This document shows positions 54,727 through 64,000 of a DNA stretch of 64,000 bases, piece after piece. The stretch comes from Fomitopsis serialis (lineage: Eukaryota > Basidiomycota > Agaricomycetes > Polyporales > Fomitopsidaceae): NCBI RefSeq assembly GCF_022376445.1, contig NW_025955112.1, positions 36,018 to 100,017 on the forward strand, given 5' to 3'. Numbering within the stretch: position 1 is the first letter of the stretch; each line of letters begins with the position of its first letter. A program made the position numbers and the translations under genes. A model generated the notes under the pieces. The model ran no database searches. It was given only the letters and a program-made list of their open reading frames with translations, and had not been told where the DNA came from.

Positions 54727-54747
54727 AGGATGCTGGCCTTCTCGAAA

Positions 54748-54754
54748 ACATTGA
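54748..54754 (+). repeat. Left copy of ACATTGA direct repeat
   Basis: An identical 7-mer lies at 55980-55986. The two copies bracket the CpG-free block almost exactly. A chance match of this length within such windows is quite possible, so the target-site-duplication reading is weak. Confidence 0.3.
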
Positions 54755-55979
54755 TAACAAGTGTCTGCCTACCTGCCTCCCTTGACTTGAGTCCCCACCA
54801 GAAGGGCCCTAGATCTTTGCTGCCACATCTTACTTTCACATATACTTTGTTGATAACTGAGGCATCCAGTGATACACAGGTCATCTTCCAGGCTATGTAC
54901 TTCCTACTGCCAAGTGACCCAAGGGCTACTAGCCCTGTGCTAAGCTGGAAATACTTTGAAGTTTGCTTTTCAAAGATATTGGGGTCTGTGAGTCATGATT
55001 CACAGTGGGACCCTGTATCAATTAGGCAAAATTTGAATTATGTATCCATGCACCAAAGGCTATTCTCACCACTGAATGACAACAGGACTTCATGTGATCA
55101 GAGGTAGGTATCAGTCCATAATATATAGTGATTCAATGCACCCTTTTGTGTATATCACAGATGCACATAGATTTGGTGTGTACACTTGCATATTGTCAAC
55201 CTTGGCATTGTGTGGTTGAAACAGGACATACTCCAAGGGATACCATATGATGGATCAACAGCTACTGAGTTGAATTGTTTTGACTTGTAGCAGCATTGTC
55301 AACTCATTCACCACTCCCCTGTGTACCATGCATTCTTTGCAGCAGTACAGCCCTGGAGGTAAAGGCTTAAAATGGTATGACTGCACCTTATGCTACATCA
55401 CCACTGAGTCAAGGCATTCTGAGCAACTTGAAGTTGACTGCTGAGGCTAATTTGGTGAGCAATATCCACCATTTCCTGATTGTCTGACTGTATAGTACAG
55501 ATTTTGTGCTGTGGATTCCATCCTGTACCAGGGTGAATACACAAGTAGCTCTCATAAGCAGTTTTCAGTTAGGGTGAACATGCATTAGCTTCTATGTAAT
55601 CCTTCTACATAGGATCATTATTGTAATGTTGAGGATATGAATACCAATTACATTTGTATTGTAAGCCACAGACAGGCTGGGCATCCAAGCAGTGTCAACT
55701 TTCATGACTGATCACATGGTCAATTGTACAATATAGTTACTTTTCAATCTGGGAGACATTCTCCATGCTTTTCTGAGGTAGGCAGTCTCATGTGCAGGTT
55801 GGTGGGTGTAGCCTGCACAACTGATGAAGCTTTCTGATACATTGTTGCCCAACAAATGATAGGGATATACATGGTGTATTGTTGCTCAGACAACATATCT
55901 AGACCATCTATCATGCTCATGGACAATGGGAGAACATGATGCTTAAGAACTAAATGTGGGTATGAGTAAAAAGCAAATT

Positions 55980-55986
55980 ACATTGA
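55980..55986 (+). repeat. Right copy of ACATTGA direct repeat
   Basis: Partner of the copy at 54748-54754. It is the right-hand candidate edge of an inserted element of about 1.2 kb. Confidence 0.3.
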
Positions 55987-56021
55987 GCCCAGACACAAGG
56001 AAAGCAATGAAGTATACGACA

Positions 56022-59000
56022 TCACGCTACCAGAGCAGCTAGTCGGCGGAGATGAGGCACATTGAGATATGCCGGCACATAGGTCTCTAGACCCGACACC
56101 TCTCGTGGGAGTGGGAGTTCGTAAGGCCCGACTTCCTCCGTCTCAGGAGCAAGGAGCAGATGGTCATTGCGGTCATTAGCGACTACTCGCGACGCGACTA
56201 CGCGAAGGATCTCGGGGGAGATGGGGTTCTAAGCTGTGGTCAATAACGGAATACACGAATCCACAAGCCACTCGCCTCATAATCAGCGACGTAATAGTTG
56301 GTGCACATCCGCTGAATTTGCGTCGGCGTCAGCATCCAGCAGACATCGTATATTATCTCAATGTCAGCGGGCGTCGACTGCAAGGATGTGAGCTTACAAG
56401 ACTACGATGCCGGAGTCATAGGCATACGCACCTTCTTGAGTTGGAGCAACTTCGTAGCCTGCATAAGGTGCTCCAATTGGAGAGTGCCTTCCGGCATGTC
56501 ATGCGACTTGCACCATTCCTCGATTCTCGTTATATTGTACTGAATCTGCATCGCTGCAGTACGCACACTTCAGCGGCATGAAGACGACCTCAAAACAATG
56601 ACGCACCTCGTTTCCACGACGAGAAGTTACGGCGCATGAGAAGGTCGTTGAAACTGGTTACCCCAATCAACTTGAGGAGCTCTGTTACGACCTGCTGGAC
56701 GACAGAGTCTTCCATGTAGTAGCTCTTCAAACTCTTCCACACTTTGTTCAGAAGATTCAAGATGTCGTCCATGCTGTACGCCGGCTGAGCATTTGAATTG
56801 AGCAAGCGGTTGAATAACCGGCCACCGCCGTCAGTGGTCGTGAAGCCCGGAAGAGATTGGCTCTCTATCAGCGCAGGTATGACCATCTTGGACAGTCTCT
56901 TCTTCGTCTCCAGCATCCATGTGTGATAGATGTTGTACTCGAGGCTATCGAGATCGTGCTTGACGACAGAGACGAGCCGCTCATAATCCGACCACTCGAA
57001 TGGACGAACGGCGTTCTCCTCGCCGGCCCAATCCCTTGCAACATATCGCTCTCCGCAACGCAAATGAAGGACAGCATCTCGTGAACATTGGATAACCAAA
57101 AGATACCGGGGATGATCGCGTCCTCTCCCGAGAATGACTGTGCCAATGATGAGCGCCACTGCAGTGGATGTGAGAGATATCACTCACCATGACATGCGAC
57201 TGGATAGTTTGCATGACATTGGCCAAAATCGTTCGCTCTCCGGGATAAGACCGTATTTCCACATCTCGTTGGTGATGAGGCTGATGAGGTTGGCCGGAAA
57301 TAGGATCTCCTTCACTGCAGAGGGGTTCGCCGTGCTCGGAGCCGGAATCTTGAGGCCACGGATAAGGCCGTCGAGGACGTCTTCGTCGAGGCGCTTGATC
57401 TCCTGCATGAGCCTGATCTTCTCCTCCGCGGGATCGTAGATGTCCGACAGGCCATTCGGAGCCCGGAAGCGAGGGAGTCCGTCTTCACCGTTGTACGCCA
57501 CAGATACTGCGCGAGGGTTGTTCGCCTGGCTACGCTTCGCCATGATCATGAGCTCATCTGCAGATGTCCGGTTATCAATGGGGTTGATTGCGTAGACACC
57601 TGCTGAACTATGCCGCCGTTGGTGTGCACGAGCGCCAGGAGGCATAGCGGTACCATTCCCGTTCACCGTGCCGTTAGGAACTTCTCCCAAACGCAATCCT
57701 GTGGCAAAAGTAGGAGACGAAGGTTCGGCTCTCGGGCCTCTCGTGAGGACGTTGAGGGCGTTTGCACGGTTCAGCTGCTCCCGTAGGTTGCTGACTTCAC
57801 TCTTGAGTGTGAGAATGATGGAGCTGTCGTCATCGTTTCGAGGGGGGACACTGTCGATGGCTCTTTGCTGGCTCTCCAACTGAGTGGCGTGTCGCGCCAG
57901 GTCCTCTGTCAGCTTCTGTATCGCGTCTTCCTTCTCAGCAGCCTTTGTCAACGCTTCCTCCAAACGCCGCTCCACATCCTCCTTCGCGAGCAACAACTCG
58001 TCGCGGCGACTGATTCCCTGTTGTGCTGACTGCAAGTCAGACTGGAATTGCTTCATTCGCGAGTCCGACTCCTCGTGCCGAGACGTCATGAGCTGTAGCT
58101 GCTGCTCTAGTTGCGTGACTTTCGCCTGAAGCTCCTTCTTCTCCTCTGTGCGCTTTTGCAGCGTCTGCGTTAGTTCCACGACCTTGTTCTCCAGTCGGTA
58201 GGAGATCTCTTTGAACTTCGAGACTGATCGCGCCTCTTGACGGAGGGCCTTGAGCTCCTTGCGAGCCAAACGACGACGGATGCAAGACTGTATGAGCACA
58301 ACCCTGGCGACGTCGACACGATGGGCTCGTCGCACAAGGCTATGATGTGAATTAGCAAGTCGCCCACAGTCACCGAAGCATGGCAACGCACATTCCACGC
58401 GAGAGACTTTGCAGCAAAACAACCGCATGAGTGCGTCGGGAGTTGGCGAACAGTCGCCGAGTCTGAGCACCGCGAGCCCCTATGCTGTGTCAGCAACGAT
58501 CACTGCACAGAGGACACTGAAGACCTACGGCTCTGCAATCGAACAATCGAATTCCGGACTTGTAGGAAGCTGCGCCTCTGGACGAATCTTCGCGCAGCAG
58601 CCTGTAGGCGAATGGCCGCAACCTCGCGACGAACGCCCTCGACGAATCGACGGGCAATAATGCCGCGCCACCAGGTCTGAATCTTGATCGTTGCTCGGCG
58701 CAGCTGTTCATACTTCTTGACGGCTACCCTCCTCCGCATGTTCTTCTGGATGACAGTGGCCAGCGAGTTCAGCTTCTCGCTTCTCAGGGATTCTAGAGCC
58801 GCGAGGATACCGGCACGGAAGAAGATCTTGGTTAGGCCAGTCTGGTACTTGTCCGGATCGTTCAGTGTGCGATCAAGGACGAGATTGCAGAGAGCCTTCA
58901 GCTCCAGGTTTTGAATCATCGGCCCCCATTCAGACGAGTTTGCCAGCATGTAGTATCTATGATGCTATCAGCATCGACGTATACTTCTGCACCGCATGTA

Positions 59001-61643
59001 TGACATACCGCTCGACAAACTCCTCGTACGTCCAGCGTGAAGGATACCCTGCACAACTGATACGAATAGTCTCCAAGACACCACACGCCCTGAGCTGGCC
59101 GAGAACTTGCTGGGGCGTGAACTCCCAAGCCTTCTTCACTTCGTTGGGCTTGATGCATCGGATGTAATGCACGTTCGTCTGACTGAGTGTCTCCATCAGG
59201 CTGATGAGCGAAGCCTTGAAGATTGATGCTTGTGTAGGCTTCCTGGCGACGGCTCCTGGCCGCTTGGCACCCGACGCAGACGAGACAGCAGAAGACATAA
59301 GAGACTGACGCCCCGGATCGGGAATGACAGAGGAGCGTCGTGAACCGCCACTGGGAGAGTCAGATGGCGTTGGCGAAGCGGGCGGTGCGGAGTCGGGGCC
59401 CTTGGTAGCAGCAAAGGCAGCGTCGAGGACCTCCTTTAGGAAGGCATTCTTGGTCGACGTTAGGAGAGACATGTGTTCGTCGGGCACTGTATCACGGTTC
59501 TTCTCCAGGAACCCTTCGGCTTCGTAGGTGACGTCGAGAGCATAATGAGCGATCGTAAAGGCGGAATTGCCAAACCGCGGCTTCTTGAAGACCTTTGCGT
59601 TCTCCGGCTTGAGTAGTTGGTTGTGTAGCTTCTGCAAGAACGACGCATCGGTACCGGATGGCAATCGAGATTCCTCGTCGAGCAACGCCATGACGCCCAG
59701 CTTCCCCTCAATGACATCGATGCAAGGTTGGTTGTCTGAGAACTGAATGAACGTCCAGTTGATCTTCTCTCGGACATACTCCTCTTGTTCGAGCTTGAAG
59801 ACGTGAGCATTGAACTAGGCCATCCGGTGAGCATCACCGCATGCATCGAACTGACATCGGGGCCCAACGTACCTGTTGCTGCAACTTCTCGTTTGCGTAG
59901 TTGATGCTGAACTGCTCGAACGAGTTCTGCGCAGACTCGTCAGTATGACATGACAAGTGACAATGGAATGTACTTGCCTTCTTGAAATGCTCGAACCCGT
60001 AGATATCCAGCACACCGATGAACATCTCCGCGCGGTTGGCTGCCTCGCCGTTCTCCCCCGCTAAACTCTCGTTGACGATAGCGACGAGCCATTCGAAGAG
60101 GCAGGCATAGACGAACTTCGCCACGCTATCTTTCACTCCGGTTGCTTGTGAGGCATTGAGCGCGCTGACAATCTTCTCTGACCGCGTAGTGATCTGCTTT
60201 TTGATGGTCCACTTCTTGAACTCTGCGATGGGGACACCCAAGAAGCGTGTGGCGAGTTGCAGCGCGGGATCCGCATCGTCAATGACGGCGTCCGACCGTG
60301 TCTGTGTGACCTTGATGTTGCCGAGATGGAGAAGAGCAGCCAAGAGCTTGAACACGGCCCACTGCTTGTCGATACTGATGCCAATAGTCGACAGTGCCGT
60401 CTGCGTTTGTCGGAACTCCTCCGCGTCGTCGACACCGGGTATAGGGCTAGACTGAGGGCCTCCCTGGCTGAGGTACTGGAACTTGGAGACGTCCGCATCG
60501 AGACCAAGGTCCTTTCTCTCCTTCGTCGGAACACCGGCACACAGTTGGTAGAAGATGTGGTAGTTGCGCTCGGTGAGGGGCTGAAACACCACTCGCGAAC
60601 GCTCCAAAAGGTATGTCCGTATCCGCGCTCCGACAATCTCTTGTTCGCCGTCAAAGAGAATCTTCGAAACGGTGTGAGAGGAAGGCAGTTGCGCGTAGTA
60701 CTGACCCACGCACCTGGATATACTTCCCGAATCGAGACGAGTTGTCATTTCGCGTCGTTTTCGCGTTACCGAACGCTTCTAAGACAGGATTGGTGGCCAA
60801 GATCTGACGCTCGACTTCACTCGACTCGTCCATGGATATCTTTGTCTTTCCCTTGCCCTTGAAGTTCGGAGGATCCACAGAGGCTAGATACCGCATGATA
60901 TACTTGGCCTGAGCGACACAGTCAGGATGAGTTCGGTTGACCCCACGCAGCACGACTTACAGACTCTGTCTTCCCGGCACCACTGCGACCGAGTTAGCAC
61001 ACGCAGCATGCAAGAAACGTTGGAACTCACCTCTCTCCGGAGACGATGATCGTCTGCCCCATACTATCCTTCGCCATTGCCGTATAAGCGTCCTCCGCAA
61101 TCGCAAACAAATGTGGCTCCAGCTCTCCGCGCCGGCGCCCGTTATACGCTTGCATGATCTCGGGTCCATACAGCGTGACGCGTTGAAAGGGGTTCATGGC
61201 GATGAGAACAATGCCGGAGTACGTGTAGATGCTATGTTGGGCATATCGGTTGCGGATGGTGTGCAGAACTGGCGGTGGTATGAGAGTTAATCCGTGAGCG
61301 ATGCTAGCACAGACATACCGGAGGGCTCGTTGAGATGCGAGAGCGTAGCCAAGTCATCCGCGGTCTCCAGCAGCGGCGGGTTGCGTAATGGAGGCAAACC
61401 CTCTTTTCCATCCTTGATGTCCTGCACCGAGGTATCTATCGTGATTTCCTGGGTACGCGTCGGTCAGCGCTGGGGCGGGGGCGAAGAGAAGGGCAGGCAG
61501 ACCTTGCCGCGCTCGTCAACGAAGAAGAGCTTGATAGAGTCGTCGGGATTCCTGGTGACGGACGAGACCTCTGCAGATATCCATCCCTGGTCCTTGTCCG
61601 CGAACCAGACTCTGGTCCCCTTGCTGTAGATGTTTTCGGCCAT
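56022..61643 (-). CDS. MYO5: Class V myosin heavy chain
   Basis: The start at 61643 gives [20 protein letters not shown], the SH3-like N-domain. The motor follows: [21 protein letters not shown]-loop [19 protein letters not shown] (split by an intron), switch [19 protein letters not shown], switch [10 protein letters not shown], and [20 protein letters not shown]. The neck has several IQ motifs ([51 protein letters not shown]). A coiled coil occupies about 57800-58230. The globular tail with a DIL domain runs to the stop at 56022 ([67 protein letters not shown]-like [18 protein letters not shown]). Length is about 1,600 residues, normal for the class. Myosin V carries secretory vesicles and organelles along actin to the hyphal tip. 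An in-frame upstream ATG would add a Gly/Ala-rich leader; 61643 fits relatives best. Confidence 0.95.
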
Positions 61644-61797
61644 GGGGCCAGGAGGAGTGCAAAGGTCGTTGTCACCGCCACTGGCAGCACCCGCTGCAAC
61701 ACCCCGCGTACCTGCCCTCACGTGCCCTGCACTAGCGCCGCTCGTTCCCATCTCAGATCCAAGCCAAGGCACAGCTCATATGATTGCATTCATGATA

Positions 61798-64000
61798 TTA
61801 CAGTCCGTTCCAAACAAATCCCTTGTTCAACACAAACGTTTCCTGCAGCACCATCTCCGCGCTGCTCTTCCCAGCATAAACTCTGTACGTCCCTGGCACC
61901 GCCCTCCACGCTCCCGCGACATCGTCCCAGAACGATACTGCGTACTTGTCCAGCGAGATGCTCACCGTCTTCGAGCTCTTAGGCGCGACATCGCGCGCCT
62001 TTGCGAATCCGCGCAGCTGCAGCTTCGGAGTTGTGAGATGAATCTCCGGCAGCGATATGTATATCTGCACGACCTCGGACCCGATAATAGGGCCGTCGTT
62101 CGTTACCGTCACCGAGACCCCGAGACTGAACGCCGCATCATGCGTATATGGCCCGGAGAGGGACAGATTGGAGAAGCTGAACGTCGTGTATGACAGCCCA
62201 TGCCTGCAGCCGTCATGAGCACAGTTCTGCACAGATAATCATCGCACCGAACACTCACCCAAAGGGGAACAAGGGTTCAACGCCCTTTACCTGGTAGTAC
62301 TTGTACCCTACGAATATGTCCTCGCGATATTGTATCTTGCCATTCTCGCTTCGCATGTTTAGATACGCCGGTACGTCCCGCTCGCTCACCGGCAGCGTGA
62401 GTGAGAGGCGGCCGCTCGGGTTGATATACCCATAGACGACATCCGCGAGAGCGTTGCCGACTTCGTTGCCCGAGTACCACGCCTGTATAATGCCATTCAC
62501 ATCGTGTACCCAGGGCATCGATACCGCCGAGCCCTGCAAAGCGGTTACAGCGCAAGTTGCGACACTTGTCGAGCGCACTTACCGCCTGCAAGCACACGAT
62601 CGTGTTCGGATTCGCCTTGCCCACACGCGTGATCAACTCATTGGTCCGCTTCGGCATATCCAGCGTCGGCCTGTCGAAGCCTTCGCTTTCCCAGTCCGGA
62701 GACAACCCGGCAACGAGCACAACGACGTCTGACTTCGCAGCCAGCTTTTCGGCTCTTGTCATCGCCTCGTCCGAGTCGATCTTTTCGCATCCTCCCAGTC
62801 GCTAGTGCATGTTCGTCAGGTCTGACAGATGGATCGCTGTAGAGTGTCTGACATACCAAACCGCGCATCAGTGCAGGCTGCGACCTGTCAGACTCTGGAC
62901 CTTCTGGCGGGCGAGTGTTCGTGTACTCGACCATGATCTCGACCGGCTTTCCAGCCACGAAGTCCACCTCGCCGATCTCCTCCACTGTTCCCTGTCTTTG
63001 GAACACCTCAATGACGCGTCAATAGTCACGAGGGGAGACCTACCCATAGAAAAACTCCCCCGGTCTCTGCTTCGTCCAGTTATCTACCGTCAACTGTCCA
63101 TCTACATACAATTTCCCTCTCCCAGCAACCGTCAGACCCAGCTCATACGTCGTCGTCTGTTCCATCGTGAGTAGTCCCTTCAGTTTGATCGACCATGTCG
63201 GTGTCAGACCCGCGGGAAGGAAGTCGTTTAGTCGGATCCGTGTGTCGCTAAGCACGAACTCCGCGACGGGAGCCCCAGTCGGGTTCCCGTGAGCGTCGTG
63301 CTTGAAGAATGTGCACGTCCAGCCGCGTTCGCCCGACGCGGTCTTCAAGTAGTTCTCCAGCGTCGGCCGATACTTAAATGCTTCGCCCGTCGCGTCAGTT
63401 GAACAACTCTGTAGCGGATGGGTTGGGAACATGTACCGTAAGTCCCGACTTCGTACTCAAACTCGACACCTTCCGGCGCGTTCGCTATCAGCCCGTCGTA
63501 CGGCGTGACGACGTAGCTCGGCTTCAACGCCGCACTTCCTCCTCCGCTGATCACCCTCTCCTTCATGTTCGGGCCAATCAGCGCCACCTTCACCTTCCTC
63601 CTTTCCCCTCCCTTAACGGGCAAAACCCCTCCCTCGTTCTTCAGCACCACCATCCCCTCCGCGCCGAGCCTCCTGCAGAACCTGCGCCGCTCGGACGTGT
63701 CCAACGTTCGTTCTTCCCCGTCGCCGTACACTACTTCAGGGTTTCGCCGCGCCTGGCGCTGGACGAACGTGAGCATGCGCTCGACGCATGCGTCTAGCGC
63801 TGCGTCAGACGTTTTCTGCGAGGAGAGCATATGTGTGACGAGGACAGGCGTGCGCCAGCGCGACGGGCCGGGCATCTCGAGGTCGAGCCCGGCATTGATG
63901 GCGAGGTCAACGCTGTACGTGCCGTACCTTGGATTGGGCGGGCGTGAGTATGCCAGACATGAACACGCCAGCGGGTTCCCACCAGTCACTCAGGACGATA
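61798..64000 (-). CDS. GH3 beta-glucosidase with PA14 insert (5' end beyond window)
   Basis: The gene enters from the right edge. The first visible residues are IVLSDWWEPAGVFMSGI: the SDW Asp (codon near 63985) is the GH3 nucleophile. Next come YSVDLAINAGLDLEMPGPSR, RLGAEGMVVLKNEGGVLPVK, and KVALIGPNMKERVISGGGSA. A PA14 domain (62990-63420: YELGLTVAGRGKLYVDGQLT) is inserted in the C-terminal catalytic half, which resumes with VVVLVAGLSPDWESEGFDRP, IVCLQAGSAVSMPWV and IIQAWYSGNEVGNALADVVY. The fibronectin-III-like domain (HGLSYTTFSFSNLSLSGPYT) ends at 61798. This architecture is typical of fungal intracellular or secreted beta-glucosidases releasing glucose from cellobiose and other beta-glucosides. 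The signal peptide region is outside the window. One frame change near 62540-62580 alters the joint after IVCLQA, next to an intron. It follows the myosin gene tail to head, 154 bases apart. Confidence 0.92.

Larger units (their letters stand above)
54727..56021. other. CpG-free spacer between convergent genes
   Basis: From 54745 to 56016 (1,272 bases) there is not one CG dinucleotide, checked line by line including line joins. TG and CA are abundant and the DNA is visibly more AT-rich than all neighbours. The last CpG on the left is 18 bases beyond the helicase stop; the first on the right is 4 bases before the myosin stop codon. No recognisable protein is encoded; the one moderately long frame (54730-55107) has no family resemblance. 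A 7-base direct repeat, ACATTGA, is found at 54748-54754 and 55980-55986, close to both edges, and could be a target-site duplication. The likeliest reading is an old, heavily methylated and deaminated transposable element or spacer. Confidence 0.7.

Noticed and set aside
54730..55107. 125-codon frame inside the CpG-free block as a gene
   Set aside because: No start context, no introns, no family resemblance; the open frame can arise from CpG loss and low stop density.

Overview
This 64 kb window is nuclear DNA from a filamentous basidiomycete. Agaricomycetes is most likely and Polyporales is plausible, but neither can be proved from sequence alone. The evidence is short (about 50-60 nt) GT-AG introns in nearly every gene, dense packing on both strands, GC-rich coding DNA, and a fungal gene set: Zn2Cys6 regulator, ABCG pump, DUF1690-type Mic19, Mis14 kinetochore protein, GH3 and GH89 hydrolases, and F-box, MYND and aminoglycoside-phosphotransferase-like families.

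Layout. 0.8-2.3 kb: F-box protein. 2.5-4.2 kb (-): WD40 nucleoporin Nup37. 6.3-12.0 kb (+): fused full-length ABCG transporter of the Yol075c type. 13.6-16.6 kb (-): Zn2Cys6 transcription factor. 16.6-20.6 kb: nothing supportable. 20.6-23.4 kb (+): splicing factor Cdc5/Cef1. 24.1-25.6 kb (+): single-pass membrane protein. 25.8-26.5 kb (-): MICOS subunit Mic19. 27.5-38.1 kb: an accessory-looking block with an AN1-finger/APH-kinase gene, a MYND gene, an F-box/LRR gene, a medium-chain reductase (-), and a decayed second AN1-APH copy. 38.2-40.5 kb (-): secreted GH89 alpha-N-acetylglucosaminidase. 41.6-61.6 kb is a compact housekeeping block: Mis14 (+), Gar1 (-), Pex6 (+), PhoD-like phosphatase (-), Yju2 (-), DHX35-type helicase (+), a CpG-free 1.3 kb spacer, and class V myosin (-). 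61.8 kb to the edge (-): GH3 beta-glucosidase, 5' truncated by the window.

The housekeeping genes do not form one pathway. Three (Cdc5, Yju2, the DHX35-type helicase) belong to the catalytic spliceosome, and Gar1 belongs to the H/ACA snoRNP. Yju2 and the helicase are divergent neighbours 183 bp apart; Gar1 and Pex6 are divergent neighbours 124 bp apart.

Two observations stand out. First, the spacer between the convergent helicase and myosin genes holds no CpG dinucleotide from 54745 to 56016. That is the pattern left by saturating cytosine methylation and deamination, and it stops within a few bases of both flanking coding regions. Second, many conserved genes carry isolated one-base deletions, often in short homopolymers. 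This points to consensus errors in the assembly, so apparent frameshifts here should not be read as pseudogenes. The AN1-APH copy at 36.7-38.1 kb is different: it has a nonsense substitution and an internal deletion.
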